From the NCBI GenBank assembly GCA_947311845.1, contig CAMZMU010000117.1, forward strand, positions 79,028,394 through 79,092,393: a stretch of DNA of 64,000 bases, written 5' to 3'. The stretch is from Poa pratensis (lineage: Eukaryota; Streptophyta; Magnoliopsida; Poales; Poaceae). Every line of letters starts with the position of its first letter. Position 1 is the stretch's first letter. Positions 23,816 through 34,935 of the stretch are shown here, piece after piece. Under the pieces are notes generated by a model that worked only from the letters and a program-made list of their open reading frames with translations, was not told the origin of the DNA and searched no databases. A program made the position numbers and the translations under genes.

Positions 23816-26173
23816 GTTAGTGTTTCAAACATCCATGTGTCGTTTTCCGTTTTAGAAACGTATCTGGCGTCATCTTTACCTTTTTAAATGCCTACCGTAT
23901 ATGTCGTTTACTCCCTGTAGTTTTTATATATGAAAAACAGGACACGTGAACGCATACACGCAGCACTCTCTCATATCGTGTCAATCATCAACGATAAAAT
24001 ATTGGGAAGACGGCTCTCGTTTACTGGATTCTAGCATAAATGATTTTTTGTGTGCCGAATTTTGGTTAATATAATGATCCAAACCTGTTTTTAATTTGCT
24101 GCAGCGTGGTCTATTTTGCTTTGTGGGCAAGTAGCTTCAAAAAATAAGTTAAATGGATCCTCTTGGTCTACTTTGAGATGTGAAGACTCCCGAAATAAAA
24201 TCTTGGAAGAGGATCCTCTTGGTTGCAGGATTTTGAAACCTAAGCATAACAGTAGCGAAAATGCAAAATCACAGCTAACAAAATGTCCCCGACCTATCTC
24301 AGTCGTCGATTTCTTCAAGATCCGTGCGTTTTTTTTTCAGAATATCCCCTCAGCTTTATTTATTCCTCATTAGAAAGTCCTGTCCTAGTCCGTGATTATC
24401 ATACAAAATCCTAGTTATTCACTATCATTTACATGATAGAACATAAAAACCTGTTAATGCATTACCAGTTTTCTGTGGATATGTGCATTAGCCAAAAAAC
24501 TGGATATATGCTTAACATTCTTTTTGGGATATATGCATTAACAAAAAATTGATAATGCAATAACATTTTTTCGAAAGATCTTTTTGGATCATGCATTAAT
24601 TACTAGAAGATTTCATGCATAACAGAAATATCTTTTGGTTCCATGTATTAAGATTTTTCCACACAAGATTCAGAAGATTCAGATATCACATGAACATGAA
24701 AAGTTCCACACAAGATCGAGAGCATTCACATCAAAATCTGAAGTTCCACACAAGATTTCGAAGTTCCATCTGTAGTTCACACATAATGTGAAGTTCCACA
24801 CAAGATCCTGAAAATTCATAGGTCATCTAACAAACTAGACTAGATCTTAACAAAAACACCACCAAATCACATCATCAAACAAACATCCATGTAACTTGAT
24901 GATTTCTTTTTTTCTTTTTTCTATCTTAGTAAGCAAGATTGAAACAAGATTCGTACATGTATCCATCTACAAAATGAAGCACTAACCAAGATCTAATCAA
25001 ACCACATGAACATGAAAAGTCCAAGACTGGTAGAGAATTAAAAAAGCCAAGTCCACTGAAAAGGAATCATCAACAAGGAATTGATCAAAAAACAAACAAA
25101 GACGGGGCTCAATCCAAGCCCTTGATGCCCAGATCTGCTGCCCCTCATGCCCTGAATCGGTCTCCCATCCCAGATCTGCTAAGGAAGGGACCGAGTTCAC
25201 CGGCGTGCGTCCTAGCCACGGGAGACCGGACAGTGGGCCTTCCTTCCAGCCCAGCGTTGCCGCCTCCCTCCCCACCGCTATCATAGCCTCTGGATCTGAG
25301 ATTCCCATCGCGTGTCCGCCGTGAGACGCAGGTCGCCGGAGGTCGCAGGGTAGACGCGACGCCACCTTCCTTCCAATCCGGCGTCACCACCTCCGGATCT
25401 CAGAGGGGGGGGGGGGGGGGGGGGGTAGATTGAGTTTAGGTTTTGGGTGGAGGTGGGGCTGGGAGAAAATGATTAGGTTATGGCAGTTTTGTCAGGATCA
25501 ATTTCCCAAGTGTGTTGTTAGGGTCAATTTATAGGGGGACCGATTCGTTTTTGCCGTAGTGCAGGGTTTTTTTTGAAAAAACATCACATGGAACGTCGGA
25601 TGGAGAACGGACGTCCCCACTTGGTGGGGGGACATCCTTATAGGTGTGGGATTGCTGCGTTAGTACAGTTGATTTTTGCTAAGTAGAATGTAAAAATTCT
25701 ACATTTTCCTTAAAACTGGGATCAACTGTATTTTTATTTTTCTACTTTTCCAACCAAACCTACTAAACTGCAAACCGATTAAAATTATTTCCTATGATTT
25801 TCTTTCACTTCTCCTACAAACCAAAGCCCTTGAAGTGATACCATGTGCCCGTGGTTCTGTCAAGGCTATAAGTATATCGGGAACTATGCTCTCTCACCCT
25901 GTCAGCTGTCCCGATCATGACACCAGACGCTTTTTTGTTGCGTTACTTGCACATCACTGCATGCCACTTGTCCCTCCTGTTGCATCGGCACAAATTGAAA
26001 TTGGCAGTATATCCCTTCCTGTAAACATGGCCAGAGAAATGGGGAGTAGGTCGGATCTGAATCCGGCAGATCTCTTCCAAAAGTTAGCCTACGGACGGCT
26101 TTCCGTAGATAATTCTTCGATGTGTTGTTTTTACTCTAAAATGGCTTCTCTAAAGTCTGTAAATTTGCTTCAG
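23816..26173. other. Intron 1 of 4CL-like copy 2
   Basis: The left 300 bp and right 350 bp resemble intron 1 of copy 1. The middle (about 24200-25570) is AT-rich with a motif AAGTTCCACACAAGAT repeated at about 24704, 24741 and 24791, then a GC-rich stretch at 25100-25400, a 21-nt poly-G run at 25405-25425 and a boundary-like TTTTTGCCGTAGTGCAGGG near 25545. This middle part is probably a non-autonomous transposon insertion, but I could not pair its ends. Confidence 0.4.
25405..25425. repeat. Poly-G tract (21 nt)
   Basis: Twenty-one consecutive G within the probable insertion in intron 1 of copy 2. Such a run is prone to length error in assembly. Confidence 0.85.
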
Positions 26174-27115
26174 GGTTATGGCTCAACAGAGGGTGGTGGC
26201 ATATCCATTATGGTCAACCGCGACGAGTGCTCCCGTGCAGGCTCCACCGGCCGAGTCTCCCATAACGTAGAGGTGAAGATCGTCGACATCGCCACCGGCG
26301 AGCCCTTGTCTGTCGGCCAGAAAGGGGAGCTGTGTGTGAGAAGTCCTGCCATCATGACAGGTGAGCTGACCCCATGAACATTCTCCTGGAATGTACATGC
26401 AGTGCCTCGGATAGATATTTCCGTCAGACTGTAATGCTGCACTGAGATTACTTACTTACGCATCTTTGTCCATGCGGTTTGCAGGTTATGTTGGCGACGA
26501 CGAGGCGAACGCGTCCGCTTTCGATTCTGCAGGGTGGCTGAAGACCGGCGATCTCTGCTACATAGACCAGGATGGGTTCTTGTTCGTGGTAGATAGGCTC
26601 AAGGAGCTGATCAAGTACAAGGCCTATCAGGTGAGCTCTTAGCTTCTGAGCAAAGTGTTATTATGTACTAGCAACCTAAGTTTGATTGCATCTATCGTTT
26701 GCCGATAATTGGACTGATATAAACTGAATACTGCAGGTTCCACCTGCGGAGCTGGAGCTTGTCCTGCAATCGCTGCCAGAAATTGTTGATGCTGCAGTTA
26801 TGCCGTAAGTCCAAGAGAGAAGATACTATCTGAAGTTGTAACTACCACACGCTCTTGCAGAACTGACCAGTCTACTGGTTTTGCAGGTATCCTCACGAAG
26901 AGGCAGGGCAGATACCGATGGCGCTGGTGGTGAGGCAACCGGGAAGCAAGGTCACGGAGGCGCAGGTGATGGAGCACGTAGCCAAGCAGGTGGCGCCGTA
27001 CAAGAAGATCCGCAAGGTGGTGTTCGTCGACTCCATACCCAAATCGCCGGCCGGGAAGATCTTGAGAAGGCAGCTGTCGCACCATCTCCCGCCGTGTCAC
27101 GCGTCGAGACTTTGA

Positions 27116-28383
27116 TCAAGCTTGTGAGAACCGTCGATCGAGCGTTGAGAGTGTCTTCCGTGTGCGCTTCAGTGGGCCAAAAAAAGAAGAAGATGATGCA
27201 ATAAAAGGGGTGGTAAATGACATTCCATCCCAGTGTAGATGCAGTATAGTGGTAGATTGTAACTGTGGACCGTTCAAGGTTGAAGCTCAAACCATGTAGT
27301 GTCGTCTTTTTTTAGAATTTCCGTGCAGTGTCGTCTTGAATCATGTCGCCAAGCATTTTTCCGTTTTCTTCGTCCGGCTGTATCCGGATCACTTATCAGT
27401 GCGCCGGTCAGGTCAGGGATGAGAGGATGACTCTACGGCGATGATAAGTTTGCTGACACACATCATGAGCGAGCGCCTCGCTCATCGAAGTCCTCCATAA
27501 CCTTGGCGGCAGCTCCGGAACATCAATGGCACTGGCAGGATGGTCAGCTCGCCACAGTGGATGAAGCCGGGACAGCCAGACAGGACCTGCCGATGAAGCC
27601 AACAAGGTTGCTCTGTCGACGGGAACGGATCGTCAAGGCCGTGAATGCCACCATAGATCGTGGGCTTGTGTCCGTGGAGATGGGCCCATGGAGACGTGCT
27701 GGCTTCGTGGACTAATCACATCATGATCAGCTCTCCCGCATGGGCCGCGGCCTAATAGCCCTAGATCGCTTCCTTTTTGTTTGTTTTCCTTGTTTAATTT
27801 TACTTTTCACTTTTCCATTTTTTTATTTTTTTCTTATTTTCACGTATTTCATTTCATTTCTTGTGTCCGTTTGTTTCTTTGTTTTCCTTTTTCTTGCATG
27901 CTTTCTAATTCCCAGGCCATGCCGTGGGAGATTCGTCGTGACCACGTGTACGCCATGTTGTTCCCCTATTGGGACGAGGAGGTTATGGCAGAGTACGATC
28001 TGCCGCGCCAAAGATTTCCCCCACCGTTGCCGACATGTCTCGTCTATGCGCTCTGATGACTTTGACACGGCGTAGAACTCCAACGAGCTATACAAGTGGG
28101 CTGCCGAGTGAGGTGTTTCGTGACTGGCCTATCAAACAGAAGGAAAAAAAAAAGAGGAGGAAAGGCCTGCCATAGACTGCCCCGCAATGCATGCTGCTAT
28201 TGAAGCGTCCTAGCCCGGAGCTCTACCATCACCGCCGTCTCCCGCCAACTAGTTTTAGTTCAAAGTCTTTTAATTTCTTTAATGTTCGAGTATGCGCCGA
28301 ATTATGTTAACTTTCGTAAGTTATGTCAGATTGAATGTACAACCGTGTTTGAATGAATTCTAATTTGAAAAAAAAAAATGAAT
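27116..28383. other. Intergenic, nothing assigned
   Basis: Downstream of 4CL-like copy 2. T-rich from 27770 to 27900. A short frame near 27920-28056 (MPWEIRRDHVYAMLFPYWDE) is not a recognised protein. No transposon ends were identified. Confidence 0.4.
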
Positions 28384-29850
28384 TGGGGTCATCGGCGGAG
28401 GAAAGATCCAAGGTATTTGGCGGAACCTTATCCTCTCGCGTCTCTCGTCGCCCCCCGCGCGGGCGACAGAGGCGCCGAACCCTAGCGCCGCCAGCCACCC
28501 TTCCCCTCCGCCCCTCCTCCCCGCCGCCGCCGAGCAAAGCCCGTGCGGTGTCGGCGGCGGCAGACCCTGTCGTTCCCCCTCGTGGTGGCTGGGGCGCGGG
28601 CCACGGCGGCCATGACGGGCGACGAGCTTGGCGAGGGGCTCGTCGGCGCGGCTCTCCGGCGGCGTGGTGGCTTCGCGGCGTACAAGCACGTCCGGCCGTG
28701 GCGCCACCTCCTGCGGCGGAGGACGGCGCATCTTTCTCTGGCTTGGCAGGCTGGTGGCGGTGAAGATCCCCTTGGGTGCTGGTCTGGCCGACAGCGGCGC
28801 ACCTCGCTGCTCCTGCAGGTGAAGACTCGGAAGTGGGCTCTGGGCAGTGCGACCGTGAATCGCTCCGGCCGCCTCACGTTCACGGGTCGGGGCAGGGGCC
28901 CCGGGCCCTGGCGAGTCCAGTGGTGCCCCTCTCGGATCTGGCGGCTGTGCAGCTGTGGGGGCTGCCAGCCCTCGATCTCAGGAGGATGCAGTCAAGGTGG
29001 CCCTCCGATCCCCTTCAGTTTAGCGGCGCGAGGAGTCGGGACGCCGGGGCGGCGACCCCGGAAGGTGGTGAACCTGTGGGTTGGCGGGCGAGCCTAAGGT
29101 TCTGGTGGTGCTGGCCGAGACCATGACCGTATGGACGGGTGGTGCTTGGCGAGCTGCGCTCCGTGGCAGTGGTTTGGTCGCCGTCTTGGCGGCGCCCATG
29201 CCCTATGTGGGAGGTGGAGAGGACCTGCCGAGGGGAAACCCTTGCCTAGGTTTTGCTTGGGCCGCGGCGGCGGCGTCCGTGGACGTCGTTCCCTTCTTGA
29301 AGGCGCCGTGGTGGCTGTCCTCTGCCCTTGTACGTGCTCCGGGTGAAAACCCAAGATTTTCGGATCGGGCGGTGGCGGTGCTTTGCGTCGTGATCTTCGT
29401 GAAGACGCCGTCTTGGAGCTCGCGGTGGGTAGTTCTCTGGAGGTTGCTTCCTCCGGCAAAGCTTGTTACTTGTTCTGCTCTCTCGGCGTGTCTTTGCTTG
29501 GGCCCCCTTGGTGTGCCTCAGCGTGCAGTGGTTCTCCTGGTGGCTGTCTCCTTCGACGTTGTGCGGTTCTGGGCGGTGTGCAGTGCGTGTTGGTGCGCCG
29601 CCCTGGGTTCTTGGGTGTCGGTGTGCCGGTCTGACCTCGTGGGCGAGCTTCGGCCCAACTCTTTTGCCCGCCAAGCGTGTTCTCAACCTCATCGGAGTAG
29701 TTTGTCGGTGGCGTCTGTTCTGCTGAAGTTTCTTTGGTTGTCCTGTATCTTGTGTGTGTGAGTGCAATTCTTTGTTGTAAGCTGGGATCAGCACCTTATA
29801 CCCTTGTCGTTGTTCGGGGCGTTATTAATTTAACGTCAGGCCTATGGTCT
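28384..29850 (+). mobile_element. GC-rich retroposon remnant, possibly LINE-derived
   Basis: An island of high GC in AT-rich surroundings. It begins after a short A run and contains CGAACCCTAGCGCCGCCAGCC, like 5' UTRs of plant LINEs. It ends in TTGTTCGGGGCGTTATTAATTTAACG, like LINE 3' ends. Overlapping GC-driven ORFs on both strands show no domain I recognise. No RT or endonuclease is present, so this would be an internally deleted or non-autonomous copy. Confidence 0.35.
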
Positions 29851-30017
29851 ATCTATTATATACTAAAAGCAAAATGAGCGAGTTTTTTTAGACACCACAT
29901 TAATCCACATCATCAGAATTATTTTAACTGTTAGATCTGAAATTTACGGTTTAGATTTACCGAGAGATTACGTAACTTTAATGTGAAGTCCCTTTATTTT
30001 GAAGTCCATGTCACGTA

Positions 30018-30402
30018 CTCCCTCCGTTTAGGTGTGTTAGGCCCCTCACCAAAAATTATTTGTTCGGAAACGGTAGAGAAATAAGGCCCAATTGCATTTA
30101 ATTGACTAATTAACCACACCCTATAATTACTCCATATAACTATTGCATGCGCTTATTTCTCCCACGGATTGGTCAATTCCGGTGCATGCTCCATCCATGC
30201 AGAGGCCCGCCCAGCTGGACATGCGCCATTGGCTGTTGTTTGGCCTGCCCGCAATAACTCCCTAATTACCTGGGATTAAGCACGATTTTTGCTCCGTTTG
30301 ATTGGGTAAACAAAAAAACTGGAATTTTTTTCTTGCCCTATCAGCACTTACCTTGGTCGCGCTGCTCCTCTGTAGAGACCCTATACACCTAAACGGAGAG
30401 AG
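30018..30402. mobile_element. Mariner-type MITE, 385 bp
   Basis: CTCCCTCCGTTTAGGTGTG at the left end is complementary to CACCTAAACGGAGAGAG at the right end, with TA on both sides (30016-30017 and 30403-30404). Non-coding. Confidence 0.8.
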
Positions 30403-31781
30403 TACCGTACAATACCCTTTAATACAACTTATTTTTTAGGTCAGTCGTGAACTAGCAGGACTCGCAACAAAAAAGGACTCAAAATCAAAATCTAGAAAAA
30501 AGAATAGCACGTTCAAGCTTTTGATGGATTGGCTCAGTCCCTCACGTGCAAGGCACGGGCATGTGCTTTATGTATGGATATGTGGTCCATGTAGTTTTTT
30601 TTATTTCACAGAACTTTTTAAAATTAACAGCGTTAGAAAACCATTACTCCCTCCGAAGTCCGATCAAATTTAAATTTCGGGAGAATAACTGACCAGGTAC
30701 AATTCATAGTACAATGCGGCACATATTTCGGATCAGAGCAAGTAGCATAAATATAAATCTCCAATAGCGAGTCAGTTCAATTTTTCTTTATTATGTGTGT
30801 TTTTTTTGAGATTTTTATTATGTGTGTTTGTTGGCTGGCTAGCTAACTAGATTGTTGTGCGGGAAGGTCTGCTACAGTATAAACTGATCAACATATAAGA
30901 AGTTGACACATGCAATTTTTTATTTTTTTAGAAAATGTGCATGGTTGAGCAGACAAAATTCATCACAAGACAATTAGACTTTTTAATTTAGTACAAACAT
31001 AAAACAGAGATACATATATTATATAAACTCAGTATACTAGAATACTCCAATGAAAGTTCACTTACACTAGACATGTAAAATATTCAATAACAAAAAAATA
31101 CATCCAGGTGAACATATTATAGTCTACAAATTATCGACTTGATCTATAACATATTACAATCACAGTAAGATAAAAAAAGACATATATATTAGAATTTCTA
31201 TAAGAAGTCATCCAACCACCAATCTTATCTATCCTCTTTTTATTCGAGATTATATGTATCTGTATGTATCAAAACCAATCTATGAACTAAAAAACATTGC
31301 AGACCCGCTGGATATTCTCAGACAAACGTAAACATCTGACCAGACCACCATGTAATTGGAGGATACAATTTAGTTAGCCAACATGTTTAATTGTAAGTCC
31401 AAGGTTATCGGCAATTTACGGATATGATTTGGCAAGATTTACACTCTTGCAAAGAAGGGGTATGGATAGTGTCCATGTTCCGGCGGGCCGCAAACGAAAA
31501 AGATTCTATGTTCTATTTAAAAAAATGTGAAATACGAAGGTGAATAGGAAATAATATAGTACCTTTAAAAAAACAAGGGAAATCGTGGAGTAGCAGAAAA
31601 AAGTTCGATGTGATATATCAAGGAATTGCACAGAAGAGACATTTGGGCTATAACAACTGATAAGTATATTCTAATGAATACACTCGAACAACTACAATAC
31701 TACTTCGTGCACAAAAAAATGTATATATATAAATATTTGGAAGATAATTTATTTATTTTTCTCATGTTTGGACATGTTGTT

Positions 31782-31830
<49 letters not shown>

Positions 31831-33359
31831 AGAGAGAGATTAATTTCAATATTAATATACATATTTTCTTTACAAGTACCAACGTTATTCAGAAAGGAAA
31901 ATTATGACTATACAATGATCATTTTTTCTTACATTAAACATTGTTGCATGATAAGAAATTCTTTAGCATCCCTAGACTCCCTTCGAATATTTGAAAAATA
32001 AAGGCAAGCTGTGCTATGCATACCAAGGTGAATATGTAGTTGTTCCAAACATAGGACACAATCTTATTTTCCTTAGAAAATAGCTTGAAATTGCCACATT
32101 GATCTAAAGAATATTCATAAATATTTAGCACAAGACATGCACGGAGGTTAAAGTTATCAGACCATGATTTCCATAATTTTGGAGCTGCACATTCATTTAG
32201 TTCTCTAGCAACATTATCAAAAAATTAAATGTTAAATAGTAGTTGAAGTATGTGCAAAAATTCCATTTCTCGCAATTGAGACCATAATTCAAACAGCCAA
32301 AAATATGGATCGTGGAAACTAGACCGATGGTAGGAGCAATGTTTAAACCAATAGCGAAAGTTTAAGCTATGTACGTCGAAATGGGTGGTGAAAACATTAT
32401 ACATATTCCATACGACTAGAGTAAACGAGCGGGAAAAATGTGGAAGAGCTAAATGAAAAATCACATTATTTGTTTTTCCTAGCAATAATGTTTTGTGTTT
32501 TTGATGATATATTCCGCATGAGAGAATATGTTCACCCGTTATGTATACATCAAGAAAAAGGAAATTCAGGTCTGCACACAACCAATTAATTAAAAAAGAA
32601 AAGAAGGACAACCATGTCCATTCCTACAGAGCATCAGCATGAATCGATGATCATCAACAAAAAACTCCATTGACAACATCTAAGTAACACAATAGTCCTT
32701 CAAAGAAACATTTCCTGACACGACCCGCAAACACGCCCTATGTTATTGCATCCAAGAACTGAAGGGCATATCAAGAAATTCCACTCATGTGTTGCAGATA
32801 TATAACCGTATTTTGTATACTGGTGTACGATAAAAGTAATTGAAACTATTAACTTAATTCCAAAATACATATAGGCGATGCCCTCGCAAACTGTGCTAGT
32901 TTTCTAAAAAAAAAAATGAATTGGTGGCACCCCATACGCAGCAGCTGCCCCAACAGCGTGCTCATGTGGCGCTGCTGCAGGACATTGTATCGGGAGCGCG
33001 AGCGGAGATGCTCTTACTTTCATTTCCAGGCTCCTCTAGCTTGCACGAAACGGCGAAGCCACTATTCTATCCGCGCCTGCAGCATGGGTCGTCGGGTGGT
33101 TGAGAAGATAGTACAGTGTCACATGTGTCATCCCACGTGGCACACCTGCTAGTGGGCCTAACAGAGATTGTACAAAGGAATGATACAACAATACCTGTGA
33201 ACACAATATACTCCCTCTGGTTTAAAATAAGTGTCATAGTTTTAAACTGAGTTATCAAACAATGGCTGACTGACGGAAAATCTTCGGATGTGGGAAGGAG
33301 ATATCACTATTGGCCACAAGCATTTTTCGTACCACGTCAGGAGAATGTGCATATCTTGG
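30403..33359. other. AT-rich intergenic region
   Basis: No supported gene. It contains a GA microsatellite and, at 33210-33240, a half Stowaway end (ACTCCCTCTGGTTTAAAATAAG) without its partner. Many short AT-rich frames were judged non-coding. Confidence 0.5.
31786..31839. repeat. (GA)n microsatellite
   Basis: GA repeated about 20 times, then AAGAGAGAGAGAGA. It causes a spurious serine/leucine-rich frame on the minus strand. Confidence 0.95.
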
Positions 33360-34646
33360 TTACAAACGTGCACGCTTTGGCACCGAAGCAAGTAGAGACA
33401 GGTGACCATTGTGCTGCAGTGACAAAACCGCCTCGTACAAACTTTCTCTGAGAGGAGTGAACTCCAGACCCAAGTCCTTGAGCCTCTGGTTCGAGAACTT
33501 GAACGGCTTAACCATCGGCTTGCCGTTGCCTTCGTCTTCATACTTTGCGGTGACGGGGTAGCGCGGAAAGAGGTCCCGGAGCAGCTGGACGAACTGGGAG
33601 CGGTGCAGCACGGCGCTGAGGCAGAGGTAGCGACGGCCGCCGCGCGGGTCGTGGAGCTCATAGACGAGGGCGTGCGCGCGGGCGACGTCGCGTACATCGG
33701 TGTAGCCCGTGACGGCGTTCTGGTAGGCCGGCTTGGCGCCGGTGAGGAACCGGACCACGTGTCTGTTCTTGACGGTCTGCTGCTGCAGCATCGGACCCAC
33801 CGTCAAGGCCGGTACCACCACCGCCAGATCGAGGCCCCTCCTGGCCGCCTCCTCCGTCGCTGTGATCTCCGCCATCATCTTCCCACAGCAATATAGATTC
33901 TGCAAATCAAGATTGGTAAGTTTACAGTTGGGAGAAATGTTGGATGATGGAGAGGGGGAAATGAGCTTGTTACGCCTGTTTGCTTGCAGAAGTCGTAGTC
34001 ACTCCAGCACGTCTCGTCAACGACCTTGTCCGGGCTCCGCTTGGGGTCCATGTGCACGGCGCCGTAGGAGGAGGTGAACACCACTCGCCGCACTCCCGCG
34101 TCCGCCGCTGCGTTGATCGCATTCCTCGTCCCCTCCACGGCCACTTGCATATCTTCCTGCAAGCAGCTCGATCAGAGTAATCAAGTGAGTAGTCCTTAAA
34201 ATCATCTCAAGAAGGAGCTAGCAGAGGTAGTGAACTGACGGGGTGGTTGGACAAGGGGGAGGCGAGGTGGAAGACGCCTCGGCATCCCTGGAACACGGCG
34301 CGGAGGCCGTCGTAGTCGAGGACGTCGGCGCGGCACAGGGTGAGCCTTTCCTCCGCTCCATCCAGGTCAAGCAAGTGAGCGTTCTTCCGGTCCGCTTCAT
34401 AAATTAACCGAAACATTTGACGGGGTCGATGAATCAGTTAACCAGGAATTAATGACACGGCAAGACAAGCACAAACTAAAGGTGTTTATATTTGTTCTTA
34501 CCGGGATCCCTGGCGGTTCCCTTGACATGGTAGCCACGGTCTAGGAGCTCCTTCACCACCCACGACCCGATGAAGCCTCCCGCTCCGGTCACGCAGACTA
34601 AATGCTTCTCGTCGCCATTATCGTAAGCCTTGGAGATGGACGGCAT
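33360..34646 (-). CDS. Cinnamoyl-CoA-reductase-like protein with C-terminal ARL
   Basis: Extended short-chain dehydrogenase of the CCR/dihydroflavonol-reductase family. Exons on the minus strand: 34646-34502, 34394-34240, 34156-33974, 33899-33360; all junctions are GT-AG and in frame, giving 340 aa, the usual family length. The dinucleotide-binding motif [17 protein letters not shown] starts near residue 19, TSSYGAV near 128 holds the catalytic Ser, and NLYCCGK at 162-168 supplies Tyr164 and Lys168. True lignin CCRs carry NWYCYGK here, so this is CCR-like and its substrate is not known. The protein ends PKRARL; ARL is a recognised plant PTS1, which suggests peroxisomes. An in-frame ATG at 34721 would add 25 residues; 34646 was preferred because homologous proteins start near the nucleotide-binding fold. 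It diverges from 4CL-like copy 3. Confidence 0.88.
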
Positions 34647-34935
34647 TGTGAGTTGGGGATCGGAGTCCGTTTGTCCTACTCGTCGTAGATGATGCAGGCC
34701 TGTAGATTTAGATCGGGGCACGTGATTAGATGTGATTCACATTGGATCCACATCGCGATCGACATGCAAGTAATCTAAGTAATAATTTATATGCTTTGCT
34801 GTCAGCCGGGCTACAGCACATGCTCAGCGCACAGTATCAATTGGATCTGTACGCAGGATATATTGCATAATTGACTTTAAACAGTCTCACCAGTCACCAC
34901 TCCTCGCCGCAGTCACGATTTTCATTATCTCGAAG
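34647..34935. promoter_or_regulatory. 289-bp bidirectional intergenic region with G-box
   Basis: Separates the start codons of the CCR-like gene (minus) and 4CL-like copy 3 (plus). A palindromic G-box CACGTG lies at 34719-34724. A TATA-like GGATATATTGC lies near 34857, about 75 bp before the ATG of the ligase. The spacing is short enough that both genes probably share control elements. G-boxes bind bHLH/bZIP factors, including MYC-type jasmonate regulators; that link is inference. Confidence 0.55.

Larger units (their letters stand above)
22598..27115 (+). pseudogene. 4-coumarate:CoA ligase-like copy 2, several disruptions
   Basis: Same five-exon gene as the other two copies: 22598-23815, 26174-26360, 26485-26630, 26737-26804, 26887-27115. 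Motifs: [50 protein letters not shown], and C-terminal ASRL (PTS1 SRL). Three breaks are visible in exon 1: TGA at codon 5 (22610-22612), a 1-nt loss in the C run at 22905-22908 relative to copies 1 and 3, and a 167-bp hAT MITE at 23329-23495. All later exons are open with good splice sites. Without the breaks the product would be about 557 aa. Intron 1 (2.36 kb) shares short blocks with the introns of copies 1 and 3, which supports tandem duplication of whole genes. Confidence 0.85.

Noticed and set aside
25145..25390. Minus-strand ORFs in intron 1 of copy 2
   Set aside because: No recognisable domain, lies in a probable transposon insertion next to a poly-G run.
28482..29794. Many overlapping ORFs of 80-226 codons on both strands
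   Set aside because: GC-rich sequence lacks stops by composition; no domain recognised and no codon pattern favouring one frame. Described instead as a retroposon remnant.
31700..31882. Serine/leucine-rich ORF on the minus strand
   Set aside because: It is produced by the (GA)n microsatellite.
34647..34721. Upstream in-frame ATG of the CCR-like gene (34721)
   Set aside because: It would add 25 residues without family likeness and starts inside the G-box; the ATG at 34646 fits the family better.
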